Position numbers and translations under genes: made by a program
Assembly (NCBI RefSeq): GCF_014645495.1
Contig: NZ_BMLV01000001.1
Location: 1 to 64,000 of the forward strand
Direction: 5' to 3'
DNA length: 64,000 bases
Source of the DNA: Cloacibacterium rupense
GTDB lineage: Bacteria > Bacteroidota > Bacteroidia > Flavobacteriales > Weeksellaceae
In this document: positions 8,241-17,819 of the stretch, in pieces
Numbering within the stretch: position 1 is the stretch's first letter
How the letters are laid out: every line of letters begins with the position of its first letter
Notes under the pieces: model-generated
Seen by the model: the letters and a program-made list of their open reading frames with translations, nothing else
Databases searched by the model: none
What the model was told of the DNA's origin: nothing

Positions 8241-9059
8241 TTAGCAAAAATACTTCAATAAAATGAGAATCAAAAACGGCAATAAACTCAAACTTTCCAT
8301 CAAAAAAGAATAATACCAATCTTCTCTTTTTCTATCAGAAAAATAAATCAAAATAGAAGCAAAAATTGAGGTAAAGAAAAAAGAAATAGCAAATTCAAAT
8401 TTCAATGAAAAGGCTGCCAAAACCGAACTTAAAAATAGAAAAAAGTAGCTTAAATATTTAGTGTTTTCAATGCCGATTTTCTTCGGTAAAGTAATGAAAT
8501 CATCTCTTTCTAAATCCCGAATTTCAAACGGAAAAGTAATGGCAGAAATAAACAAAAAGATAATGAAAAACCAATGAATTGGGAAGTCACGAAGTGACGA
8601 CATAATAAAGCTTTGGATAAAGTCCGATGAAAAATCATTATTGCAAAAATAATCATTATTAAAAGGCAACCAAACCAAAGTCATTGCCCAAACAAATCCT
8701 ACATAAAATGTCTTGACCAATGAAAATTCTCTGAGGTTGATTTTAAAAAAATCTGCATTGTATAAAATTCCTAATAATAAGATAATGAGCCATTTGAAGT
8801 AAAATAAAAAATTAAAATATTTAAAAATTAAAAAACTAATGATGGCAAATCCAACCAAATTCCAAAATATTGCATCTTTCTTTTTATGAAACACTGTAAA
8901 GATATATCCGTTCCAAAAAGTCATGAAAAGTACCACGGCCAAAGAGTTTTGGTAAGATTCTTGTTCTTTCAGAACGAAAATCCCCAATAAGGTGGCGCAA
9001 AAAGAAACATAAAACTGCGACTTTATGACCAATTTTTTTAGTACATTTATATAATTCAT
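8241..9059 (-). CDS. UbiA-like polytopic membrane protein
   Basis: A 272-residue protein with about eight hydrophobic segments. The region FEIRDLERDDFITLPKKIG resembles the second Asp-rich motif (DxxxD) plus downstream TLP...G of UbiA-type prenyltransferases. The first motif, NDxxDxxxD, is not recognisable in the loop after the second helix, so enzymatic activity is uncertain. Family assignment is tentative. Its probable promoter sits inside the beginning of the divergent macroglobulin gene, and recF follows with zero spacing. Confidence 0.55.
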   Translation of the reverse strand: MNYINVLKKLVIKSQFYVSFCATLLGIFVLKEQESYQNSLAVVLFMTFWNGYIFTVFHKKKDAIFWNLVGFAIISFLIFKYFNFLFYFKWLIILLLGILYNADFFKINLREFSLVKTFYVGFVWAMTLVWLPFNNDYFCNNDFSSDFIQSFIMSSLRDFPIHWFFIIFLFISAITFPFEIRDLERDDFITLPKKIGIENTKYLSYFFLFLSSVLAAFSLKFEFAISFFFTSIFASILIYFSDRKREDWYYSFLMESLSLLPFLILILLKYFC

Positions 9060-9063
9060 TTTT

Positions 9064-9095
9064 CAAAAATAAAGTTTATGAAAAATCTGACCAAA
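9064..9095 (-). promoter_or_regulatory. Promoter of the UbiA-like/recF unit
   Basis: On the minus strand TTTG (9092-9095), exactly 20 bp, then TATTTTTG (9064-9071) match the Bacteroidota consensus. The -7 box ends 5 bp before the start codon, so the transcript would be leaderless or nearly so. The -33 box lies inside the divergent macroglobulin coding sequence. Confidence 0.6.
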
Positions 9096-12000
9096 ATCTT
9101 ATTCCTTTTTACTCTAATTTGTTTTTTTTCACAGATGAAAGCACAAAATTATTACGATACCCAGTGGAAAAAAATTGCTGATAATTATTCTAAAGGTACT
9201 TATAAAAGCAATTTGCCTTTAATTTTAGACCTTCAAAATCGAGCGATTAAAGAAGAAAATGCAATTCAATTGATTAAATCTTTGAAAGCAGAATTTAGCA
9301 TCGTGAATCTTACTCATGATGACTCGCAAAACGATGCGGCTTCTCAGTTTTTTAAAAAATTACAAACATTTGACCAAAAATTGGTTGGAGAAAGTAAACT
9401 GGTTTTCAATGTTTTGTTGGGTGATTTTTTCAAAGATTATTATAATGAAAATCAGTGGAAAATTAACCAAAGAACCAATGTCAACAATCAAGATTTTGCA
9501 CAAATAGAAACGTGGAGTAAACTCGATTTCAAAAATTTCTTTACCCAACATTTTGCCAAACTAGAAAAACAAAGTGAAGCACTTCAAAACATCAAAACTG
9601 CAAAATACGCTGAGATATTTAATCAAACCGAAAATATAGACTATTTCCCTAGTTTTTATGATTATAATGCCTTGAAAAACATAGATTTTCTCAAAAATTA
9701 TAATTATTTTACCAAAAATGAACTCAAAGAAAATCAATCTAAAGTTTCAGATATTTATCAATACGTCATCGCTAAAAATACAGGAAATTCGAAGCTTTAT
9801 TTCGAACACCAAAAACTGAATACAGATTGCGCTTCTAGTCGTTGCAAGAATAAACAAGAGCAACTTTTGGCGCTTTATAATTCTGCTACAGAAGGAGATT
9901 ATAAGGTGGAGATTTCAAAAGAAATTATAGAAGATTTAATCAATAATCAAAAATTTGAAGAAGCCCTTTCTTGGATTGCAAAAGTAAAAAAAGCGTATCC
10001 TAAATCTCCTTTTTTAGAGAATATCAAAAATCTAGAAAATACCGTTTTGCAACCTACTCTTGGCTTAAGTTTAGAGCAATATACTCTTCCAAATAAACCC
10101 ATTCATTTGGTGGCCAATTATAAAAATGCAAATGAATTTTCACTCAATATTTACGAAGTAAAAGAAGATTATCAAGGTTTTCTGTTATATGTCAGAAACA
10201 ATTGGCAAAAGGAAAATTTCACCAATATCAAGAAATCCTTAGTAAGAAAAGAAGTCTATCATTTGCCAGTAACTAAAGATTATAAAACGCACAAAACTTC
10301 ATTAGAGCTCAAGCCGCTTCCTTCAGGAATTTATGTGGGAGAATATTTGGTAGACGGAAAAGTGCAAGGAAATTTCTTTTTGGTTGCCAGTCAGTCGATT
10401 ATTATTTATCAAAAGAAAAATGACCTTTCGTCTATAAAAGATGAACTGAAATTGGTCAACAGAGAAAATGGTAAAATTCTACCAAAAGAAAATCTAGAAC
10501 TCTATGAATTTGTTAATAATAAACTCTCGCCAAAAGTTTCGATGATTAACAATGAAGCTGGGGTTTTTAAAATTCCTGAAAATTTGCAGAAAGAATATTA
10601 CCGTTTGTTCTTGGTTCGACAGCCAAAAACGAATGATTTCAATTTTATCAATGTTTATGGAAATCAATATGGTGATAGAACTAATAAAATTCATAACGAA
10701 GAAAGAGCTCAGATTTTCTTAGATAGAGCCATTTATAGACCTGGGCAAACTGTTTATTTTAAAGCAATTGCTACGTCTTTTGATGGAGATGAAAATAAGG
10801 AAAAGGCGATACAAAAAGTAAAATTGAATGTCATTTTAAAAGATGTAAATGATGAAGAAGTAAGCAAACAAACTTTAACAACCAATGAATTTGGTTCTGT
10901 GAATGGTAGTTTTACGCTTCCTAATGGGAAATTAAACGGACAATTTACCATTGAGGTTGATAATGATGATGACGAAATTACAGATTATTCGATTGAAGGT
11001 ATAAAATATTTCCAAGTAGAAGAATACAAACGTCCGAAATTTGAAGTAGAATTTGAACCTTTGAAAGAAGAATACAAATACGGACAAACCATTGAAATCA
11101 AAGGAAAAGCAATGATGTTTTCGGGTGTTCCTTTGAGTAATTCTACAGTAAATTACGAAATTAAAAAACAAAACATCAGATGGAGATATTTCTGGTGGTA
11201 TCCTCGTGGAAATGATAATGAAAATTCTATTTTGGGCGAAACCAAAACCAATGAAAAAGGGGAGTTTACCATAAAACTAGACCTTAAAAAAGATGAAAAT
11301 TTAGAAGGAATTCAGGTAGATAATTATCAGGTCAATGCTTCGGTAACAGACATCAACGGAGAAACGCAATCTGCCGAAACCAACATAAAAGTAGCTTCGG
11401 TTTCGCATTATATCGAAGTTGCTGATGCCAAGGAACATTATTTTTCTGATGAAAATCTGAAATTGACGGTGGCAACCAAAAATTATGACGGACAAAATCT
11501 GAAAAAATCGTACACCGCAAAATTATCTTCCTTACAACCAGAGGAAAGAATTTTCAGAAACAATTTTGAAAGCCAAATTCAAGACTTTCCTGTTTTGAAT
11601 AAAGAAACTTTTGTACAAAAATTCCCGAATGATTATTTTGATAAATCTGAAAAGGAAAATAAAGTTGAAAAAGTTGTTTTTGAAAAAACTCCAGATTCTA
11701 AAATTATTAGAATGACAAGTTTTAATTCTGAACTAATTAGTCAGCAAGGAAGTTCAAGCAACTTAGAAATTGGCAAGCTTCCTGCAGGAAAATACAAACT
11801 CGAACTCTTCAACATCGAAGAAAAAGACACGATTAAAACCGAGAAAATTTTTGAAGTTTTTGATAAAACCCAACTTTCTGAAAACCAAAAACCTTTCTTA
11901 AAAGTTCTTCAGGAAAAAACAGAATTGAAAAGAACCGAAAAAGCGAAATTCTATGTTTATTCTGCTATTCCGAATGCTTTGGTTAATATTTATGTTCAAA

Positions 12001-15000
12001 ACGGAAACGGTGAAACGATTTATGAACAAAAAAGTATTAAAAATGGTGTTTTGGTGTATGAAACTGCGCTTCCAAAAGATGAAAGCATCAATCAGTTGAA
12101 TGTTCAGTTTCAGTTGGTAGCGTATAATGATGTACAAACAATTTCTAAAAACTTAACGATTTTATCAGACAAAAAGCCGTTGAAAATAGAGTTGGTTACG
12201 TTCAGAGATAAATTGCAACCGAATTCTAAAGAAAAATGGACGGTAAAAATTTCTGGTGAAGACAAAGAGCAAGTAACAGCCGAAGTTTTAGCCAATATGT
12301 ACGATAAATCTTTAGACCAATTTGCAATAAACACCTATTCTTGGCAAAAGATTTATGACAGACCTTTTTATGTTTCTCAATATGCGATGAATGATGGTTT
12401 ACAACAATTGAGCTACAATAAAAGATTAAAATATTTCGGTTATAAGCAAGTGGAAATCCCAGATTTTAACTGGTTTGATGGTGGAATTACTTATCGATTA
12501 AAAGGAAAAGTATATGGTATTGTTTCTGAAGGTATGATATCTGCTACAAATGCTCCACCAGCTCCTGTTGCAATGGCAAATGCAGAAAGAATGGATTCAG
12601 CAAAATCTAAAGAAGTAGATGAAGTTGTAATGGTAGGTTATCAAACTCAAAAGAAAACGTCAATGACGGGATCTAGTGTAATTGATAAAGAAAATTTAGA
12701 CAAAATCCCAGTCCGCCAAAATCTCAACGAAACCGCATTTTTCTATCCAAATTTAATGACAGACAAAGACGGAAATGTTTCTTTTGAATTTACTTCTCCA
12801 GAAGTTTTGACTCAATGGAAACTGATGTTTCTTGCGCATACTAAAGATGCACAATCTGCCACTTTAGAAAAAAACATTGTTACGCAAAAAGAATTTTCGG
12901 TAACGCCGAATTATCCTAGATTTTTACGTGAAGGCGATGAATTGATTTTCAAATCGAAACTGAGCAATTTAACCACTCAACAACTCAACGGTTTTGCGGT
13001 TTTACAAATTTTAGATGCGTTTACTAACGAAGATATTTCTTTAAAATTTAATTTGAATGACATTCAAAAAACATTTACATTAAATGCCAACGGAAGTACA
13101 ACCGTTCAATGGAATGTAAAAGTTCCGAATGGAGTTTCTTCTATCATCATTAAAAATGTAGCAAAAGCAGGCGAATTTTCTGATGGTGAACAAAAAGCAA
13201 TCGCAGTTCTTCCGAATAGAATGCTGGTTACTGATGCTGTTCCTATTTTTGTGAAAGAAGGACAAACCAAAACTTTTGTTTTAGAAAATTTGAAAAATAA
13301 TTCTTCTAAAACAGCAACCAATGTTTCCAATACTTTAGAACTCACAACCAATCCAATTTGGGAAGTGATTTTTGCATTGCCAAGTCTTAAAAATGACAAC
13401 AATCTTTCGGCTGATGTGGTTTTCAATAAATGGTTTGCTGATGTTTTGGCGTCTGAGATTTTCAAAGCCAATCCGAAAATGAAAACCGTTTTTGATGAAT
13501 ATCAAAGTAAAGGTTTACTCAATTCTAATCTCGAGAAAAACCAAGAATTGAAACAATTATTGTTAGAAGAAACACCTTGGGTTTTAGATTCTAAAAACGA
13601 AACCGAACAAATGCAGAAATTGGCAAGATTGTTTGATGCAAATACGATGCGAAATTCCATCAATGATGATTGGAGCGAACTGAAAAAATTGCAAAATCCT
13701 GATGGCGGTTTTTCTTGGTACTCAGGTTACCCAAGTTCTTACTACAATTCATTGTATATTTTGAAAAATTTAGGCAGAATTAATGAATGGTTGAAAGGAA
13801 ATTTGGCAGATTATCAGTCTTCCGAACAAAAAGAAATGGTTTCTCAATTGGTGAAATATTTAGATAATGAAGTTGGGCGTTATTTCGAGGTGAAAAAAGA
13901 AAATGTTTGGAGCAATTATGTGTTAGACTATTTGGATACTCGTCATTATTGGGAAAAAGAATTTCCATTGAAAGGTGATGGTAAAAAAATGAAAGATTTA
14001 GTGATTTCAAAAGCGAAAACAGCAAAGATTACTGATTTTTCCTTTTTTGGTTTGCATAGAGCAGCGTTGCTTTTTGATGCTTATCAATTAAAAGATATTT
14101 CTAAAAAATTGATGACTTATCTGAAAGAAACTTCTGTACAAAGTGAATCACAAGGTGTATATTGGAAACAAAATCTCAATGATTGGGGTTGGTATTCTTC
14201 TAAAACCGTCAATCACGCAGGTGCTTTGGAAGCCTTCAATAAATTAACATCCGACCAAAATTTTGTGGAAGAAATGAAAATTTGGCTCATTACCCAAAAA
14301 GAAGTTTCTAATTGGGATACTTCTAGAAGTACTGCCGAAGTAATTTATACCATTTTAAATTCAGGAAAATCTTGGACTTCTGCGGAAAGCGATAAAGCCA
14401 CGATTATTTGGGGAGGAAAAGAACTTACCAATCCTGATACAAAAGCGACGGGTTATGTGAAATCTGCGGTAAATTCAGATAAATTGGATAAAAATTTGGC
14501 AACTGTAACCATAACAAAGCCAGGTGCTGGAATTGTGCAAGGCGGTTTATTCTGGCAATATTACGAGGATTTAGACAAAATAAAATCTTCGGAAAGTTAC
14601 ATTTCTATCACCAAAGAATTGTACAAAAAAGTGAAAACGGTAAATGGTGAAGAATTGCAAAAAATTACAGAAAATTCGCCGTTAAAAATCGGTGATAAAG
14701 TGACCGTTCGAATGATTCTGAACACCGATAGAAATATGGAATTTATCCACCTGAAAGATATGAGAGCTGCAGGTTTTGAGCCACTTGATGTGCTTTCTGG
14801 CTATCAATGGAAAAATAATTTGGGCTATTATCAAGTCACCAAAGATGCTTCTACCAATTTCTACATAGAATATATGCCAAAAGGAAAATACGTTTTCGAG
14901 TACGATTATATTTGTAATGCTGCAGGAACGTTCAGCAATGGAATTACTACTTTGCAAAATTATTACGCACCTCAAATGAATGCGCATACACAAGGAACTA

Positions 15001-15020
15001 AGGTTTCGATTTCGGAATAA
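9078..15020 (+). CDS. Alpha-2-macroglobulin family protein with an embedded SusC/TonB-plug-like segment
   Basis: A 1,980-residue exported protein with a cleavable signal peptide ending near MKAQ (residue 23). An MG2-type domain starts near residue 543 (AQIFLDRAIYRPGQTVYFKA). The A2M core starts near 1215 (NETAFFYPNLMTDKDGNVSF, then EVLTQWKLMFLAHT) and the C-terminal thioester-domain-like helical region is near 1500-1750. No CxEQ thioester motif was found, so trapping would be non-covalent. At about 1178-1210, just before the A2M core, lies DEVVMVGYQTQKKTSMTGSS followed by IDKENLDKIPV, strongly reminiscent of the start of a SusC-type TonB plug. Bacterial homologues inhibit proteases or act in envelope defence. 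No penicillin-binding protein gene (pbpC) is adjacent. Confidence 0.88.
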   Translation: MKNLTKILFLFTLICFFSQMKAQNYYDTQWKKIADNYSKGTYKSNLPLILDLQNRAIKEENAIQLIKSLKAEFSIVNLTHDDSQNDAASQFFKKLQTFDQKLVGESKLVFNVLLGDFFKDYYNENQWKINQRTNVNNQDFAQIETWSKLDFKNFFTQHFAKLEKQSEALQNIKTAKYAEIFNQTENIDYFPSFYDYNALKNIDFLKNYNYFTKNELKENQSKVSDIYQYVIAKNTGNSKLYFEHQKLNTDCASSRCKNKQEQLLALYNSATEGDYKVEISKEIIEDLINNQKFEEALSWIAKVKKAYPKSPFLENIKNLENTVLQPTLGLSLEQYTLPNKPIHLVANYKNANEFSLNIYEVKEDYQGFLLYVRNNWQKENFTNIKKSLVRKEVYHLPVTKDYKTHKTSLELKPLPSGIYVGEYLVDGKVQGNFFLVASQSIIIYQKKNDLSSIKDELKLVNRENGKILPKENLELYEFVNNKLSPKVSMINNEAGVFKIPENLQKEYYRLFLVRQPKTNDFNFINVYGNQYGDRTNKIHNEERAQIFLDRAIYRPGQTVYFKAIATSFDGDENKEKAIQKVKLNVILKDVNDEEVSKQTLTTNEFGSVNGSFTLPNGKLNGQFTIEVDNDDDEITDYSIEGIKYFQVEEYKRPKFEVEFEPLKEEYKYGQTIEIKGKAMMFSGVPLSNSTVNYEIKKQNIRWRYFWWYPRGNDNENSILGETKTNEKGEFTIKLDLKKDENLEGIQVDNYQVNASVTDINGETQSAETNIKVASVSHYIEVADAKEHYFSDENLKLTVATKNYDGQNLKKSYTAKLSSLQPEERIFRNNFESQIQDFPVLNKETFVQKFPNDYFDKSEKENKVEKVVFEKTPDSKIIRMTSFNSELISQQGSSSNLEIGKLPAGKYKLELFNIEEKDTIKTEKIFEVFDKTQLSENQKPFLKVLQEKTELKRTEKAKFYVYSAIPNALVNIYVQNGNGETIYEQKSIKNGVLVYETALPKDESINQLNVQFQLVAYNDVQTISKNLTILSDKKPLKIELVTFRDKLQPNSKEKWTVKISGEDKEQVTAEVLANMYDKSLDQFAINTYSWQKIYDRPFYVSQYAMNDGLQQLSYNKRLKYFGYKQVEIPDFNWFDGGITYRLKGKVYGIVSEGMISATNAPPAPVAMANAERMDSAKSKEVDEVVMVGYQTQKKTSMTGSSVIDKENLDKIPVRQNLNETAFFYPNLMTDKDGNVSFEFTSPEVLTQWKLMFLAHTKDAQSATLEKNIVTQKEFSVTPNYPRFLREGDELIFKSKLSNLTTQQLNGFAVLQILDAFTNEDISLKFNLNDIQKTFTLNANGSTTVQWNVKVPNGVSSIIIKNVAKAGEFSDGEQKAIAVLPNRMLVTDAVPIFVKEGQTKTFVLENLKNNSSKTATNVSNTLELTTNPIWEVIFALPSLKNDNNLSADVVFNKWFADVLASEIFKANPKMKTVFDEYQSKGLLNSNLEKNQELKQLLLEETPWVLDSKNETEQMQKLARLFDANTMRNSINDDWSELKKLQNPDGGFSWYSGYPSSYYNSLYILKNLGRINEWLKGNLADYQSSEQKEMVSQLVKYLDNEVGRYFEVKKENVWSNYVLDYLDTRHYWEKEFPLKGDGKKMKDLVISKAKTAKITDFSFFGLHRAALLFDAYQLKDISKKLMTYLKETSVQSESQGVYWKQNLNDWGWYSSKTVNHAGALEAFNKLTSDQNFVEEMKIWLITQKEVSNWDTSRSTAEVIYTILNSGKSWTSAESDKATIIWGGKELTNPDTKATGYVKSAVNSDKLDKNLATVTITKPGAGIVQGGLFWQYYEDLDKIKSSESYISITKELYKKVKTVNGEELQKITENSPLKIGDKVTVRMILNTDRNMEFIHLKDMRAAGFEPLDVLSGYQWKNNLGYYQVTKDASTNFYIEYMPKGKYVFEYDYICNAAGTFSNGITTLQNYYAPQMNAHTQGTKVSISE

Positions 15021-15043
15021 TTAATTATTAAAATCAATATGAG

Positions 15044-15069
15044 AGTCGGGCTTTTAGCTCGACTTTTTT
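15044..15069 (+). terminator. Terminator after the macroglobulin gene
   Basis: Stem AGTCGGGC / GCTCGACT (one G-U pair) with a 5-nt loop, followed by five Ts. Confidence 0.8.
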
Positions 15070-15400
15070 ATGCTATGATTTTAGTTTTTGACAAATTCTA
15101 TGATTTTTATTTAAAAAAAAAGAATGAATTAAATTTTACAATGTTTTTAACCCTTTACAAGAAATTTTAAAAGTTCTTTGTTGTGCTTAAAGTAGTAACT
15201 TCATAATGAAAACACCTATACATTAGTTTTATGAAACAATATTTTTTTGATAAATATCAAATAAACGTAACATAATTTTCCTCAAATTTGTATCAACAAA
15301 ACAAAACATCAATTCAAAGCAGTAATTTGTAGATTAATCTACTATTGAATAAAGATAATTAATACAATTTCTGATTTTGTTTAATGAAAATTAAAAATAG
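15070..15400. other. Long AT-rich gap upstream of the efflux operon
   Basis: About 330 bp without any credible gene on either strand. It is very AT-rich and contains one perfect 14-bp palindrome (15329-15342). A near-consensus -7 box TGATTTTG lies at 15372-15379, with one mismatch to TAnnTTTG. The length and palindrome suggest a regulated promoter region; no RNA structure was evident. Confidence 0.5.
15329..15342. promoter_or_regulatory. Perfect palindrome, candidate operator of the efflux operon
   Basis: GTAGATTAATCTAC is perfectly self-complementary over 14 bp and sits 59 bp before the TolC start codon, just upstream of the likely promoter. It suits a dimeric regulator. The Crp-family gene at the far end of this cluster is one candidate binder, but the site does not resemble the Crp consensus. 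Confidence 0.4.
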
Positions 15401-16807
15401 ATGAAAACACTGAAAAAAATTATAATTACCATCATTATGGGATTTTCTATTTTTTCTATGGCACAATCTGCCCCTTCGTTGAAAGAGCTCATAGATGCTG
15501 CAATGACAAAAGATGCAACCATAGAACAACAAAATTTACAATCAAAATTTAATGAATTGGATCAAGAAATGCTGAAAGATGTTTTTCTTCCTAAGGTAGA
15601 AATTTCTGGGAAGGGAGAATATCTAAATGCGACAGCAAGATTTATTTCCCCTGAAATAGCATTACCAGCTTTACAGCCAATTTTCCCAGGTGCTATTTTT
15701 CCAAAAGGTACTTTTAATAATAATTTTAATTTATCTGGTTTTGATGCTGCTGCAAAAGCAGAAGCTAAAATGGTAATTTATTCTGGAGGTAAGGTAAAGT
15801 ATCTAAAACAAGCTCTGGAGGAAAAAAATAATGCTAATCTGGCTATGCAAGCCAAAAATCAAGATGAAGTAATTACTGAAATTTCTAAAGCATATGACCA
15901 ATTTGCACTCATTATTGAAAGTAAAAATGTTTTAGACGAAAGTAAAAAAAGGTTAGATGCCAATAAAAAAACTGCCGAAAAAGCTCTTGGTTACGGATTA
16001 ATTACGCCTTACGATTATAAAAAAATAGAATTAGCACAAGCCACGCTAAATTCTAAAATGGTAGAATACGAAGGTAAAAAAGAATTACTAATCACCCAAT
16101 TGCATTTATTGACTGGGATAGATAAAGAGAGAATTGCGCTTATAAAACCAGTTTTAGAAAAAATAGAATATTTAGTTGCTGACCAATCTATACAAAAAAG
16201 AGCTGAATTGTCTGCTCTAGATTACGGAATGAAAGCTATAGACGCCAAAATAAAAGCAGAAAAAACATGGTGGATTCCTAAAGTTCAAGCCATGACTTCT
16301 TTATCTTATTTAGGGTTTTATAATACCAATATTTCCTCTTCAAAAAGCATTTTACCGGGAACAGGCACAAAGTTAGATTTAGACCTTACCAATTTAAATT
16401 TATTTCCTGTTTTTCAGGCTGGGATAGGTTTTAAATGGGATGTTTTTGATGGTAACGAAGGAAAACATGAAATAGAAAAAGCAAAAATAGAAAAAGAAAT
16501 TTTGATAAGTAAAAAATCTGATGCAGAGAAAAAACTACAACTTAATCTAGCAAACAATCAAACCAACTATGATATTGCCTCTTCACAGATTGAAATGAAA
16601 GCCAAAGCGAAACAAATAGCTAAAAATGCTTTAAAACAAGCAGAAAAAGAATTCAGATATGGTTTGATAAAATCTACTCAATTAATAGAAGCTGAAAACG
16701 ATGTAGAAAATGCAGAATTAGAGTATCAAACGGCGATATTTAATCAAAGGAGAGCTGCGGTAGAACTGATGAAATCTACTCAGAATTTATCCATCGAAAA
16801 ACTTTAA
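15401..16807 (+). CDS. TolC-family outer membrane efflux protein
   Basis: A 468-residue outer-membrane factor with a signal peptide ending near MAQS. It shows the duplicated helical plan of TolC: a first long Gln/Lys/Glu-rich helix pair (about 35-75 and 125-215) and a second (about 270-300 and 355-460), with YGLITPYDYKKIELAQA in repeat one and FRYGLIKSTQLIEAENDVEN in repeat two. It forms the outer channel of the tripartite exporter encoded by the next two genes. Its TAA overlaps an ATG in the next frame, indicating an operon. Confidence 0.9.
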   Translation: MKTLKKIIITIIMGFSIFSMAQSAPSLKELIDAAMTKDATIEQQNLQSKFNELDQEMLKDVFLPKVEISGKGEYLNATARFISPEIALPALQPIFPGAIFPKGTFNNNFNLSGFDAAAKAEAKMVIYSGGKVKYLKQALEEKNNANLAMQAKNQDEVITEISKAYDQFALIIESKNVLDESKKRLDANKKTAEKALGYGLITPYDYKKIELAQATLNSKMVEYEGKKELLITQLHLLTGIDKERIALIKPVLEKIEYLVADQSIQKRAELSALDYGMKAIDAKIKAEKTWWIPKVQAMTSLSYLGFYNTNISSSKSILPGTGTKLDLDLTNLNLFPVFQAGIGFKWDVFDGNEGKHEIEKAKIEKEILISKKSDAEKKLQLNLANNQTNYDIASSQIEMKAKAKQIAKNALKQAEKEFRYGLIKSTQLIEAENDVENAELEYQTAIFNQRRAAVELMKSTQNLSIEKL

Positions 16808-16833
16808 TGTTAACAAACAAACCTCAATATAAA

Positions 16834-17793
16834 ATGAAAAATTATACTTTAAAAATTGTTGCTGTTGCAAGTGTTCTCTCTTTAGTCGCTTGTAAAAAAG
16901 AAACTCCCGAGAAATTAACCGAAGGAAAAACAAAGAAAGAAATTGTTTCTTTCGCACCGAAAGTTACGGGTAGAATTCTAAAAATCTATGTAAAAGAAGG
17001 ACAAACTGTGAAAGCTGGAGATACCCTAGCCATGTTAGACGTACCTGAAGTTTCTGCAAAAATAGCACAAGCAAAAGGAGCAACTGAAGCAGCAACAGCA
17101 CAAGCACAAATGGCAAAAAATGGCGCTACTGCAGACCAACTTCGCCAGTTAAAAGCCAAATATAAAGGTTTAAAAGAACAATATGAATATGCTCAAAAAT
17201 CTTTTAATAGAGCACAAAATATGTACAGAGATAGTTTATTATCTCCTCAAAGCTATGATGAAATATACGCTAAATTGCAAGGCGCAAAAGCTCAATTTGA
17301 TGCCGTAAATGCAGAATTGCATGATGTAGAAATTGGCACCAGAATTGAAAAAATAGAAATGGCTCTTGGACAAGAAAATCAAGCGAGAGGTGCACTTCAG
17401 GAAGCCAATGTTGCTTATTCTGAAAGATACATTATTGCCACCAATGACATGGAAATTGAAACTATTTCTTTAAATGTAGGAGAGTTGGCTACAGCAGGTT
17501 ATGCCCTTTTTAATGGTTATATTCCTAATTCTACTTATTTTAGATTTACCATTCCCGAAAGTAAGATTGCTAAATATCAAAAAGGGATGATTGTAAATAT
17601 GAAATCTACTTATGGAAATTTACAGTTTTCAGGTAAAATAGTTTCTATTAAACAGTTAACTAGATATGCTGATATAACGACCGCGTTTCCAGATTATCAG
17701 CCTGAGGATGCCGTCTATGAAATTAAAGTGGTGCCTAATGATAATGCTAAAGTAAATAGCCTTTTGGTAAATTCTAGCGTGATTTTGGAGTAA
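16834..17793 (+). CDS. HlyD-family periplasmic adaptor lipoprotein
   Basis: A membrane fusion protein linking the inner-membrane exporter to the TolC-like channel. ATG at 16834 gives a clean lipoprotein signal ending in LVAC (Cys 20). An ATG at 16807, overlapping the upstream stop, would add nine residues and cannot be excluded. The lipoyl half-motif VTGRILKIYVKEGQTVKAGD lies near residue 45-65, followed by a helical hairpin (Ala/Gln-rich, about 75-190) and a beta-barrel region. It resembles the YbhG/YhiI-type adaptors that pair with ABC-2 exporters. Confidence 0.85.
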   Translation: MKNYTLKIVAVASVLSLVACKKETPEKLTEGKTKKEIVSFAPKVTGRILKIYVKEGQTVKAGDTLAMLDVPEVSAKIAQAKGATEAATAQAQMAKNGATADQLRQLKAKYKGLKEQYEYAQKSFNRAQNMYRDSLLSPQSYDEIYAKLQGAKAQFDAVNAELHDVEIGTRIEKIEMALGQENQARGALQEANVAYSERYIIATNDMEIETISLNVGELATAGYALFNGYIPNSTYFRFTIPESKIAKYQKGMIVNMKSTYGNLQFSGKIVSIKQLTRYADITTAFPDYQPEDAVYEIKVVPNDNAKVNSLLVNSSVILE

Positions 17794-17819
17794 TCTTAGC
17801 TTTTTTAAAATAATTGATT

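Noticed and set aside
13106-13471. A 121-codon minus-strand frame in the macroglobulin gene
   Set aside because: Antisense to the A2M core, which is in a conserved frame; no independent support.
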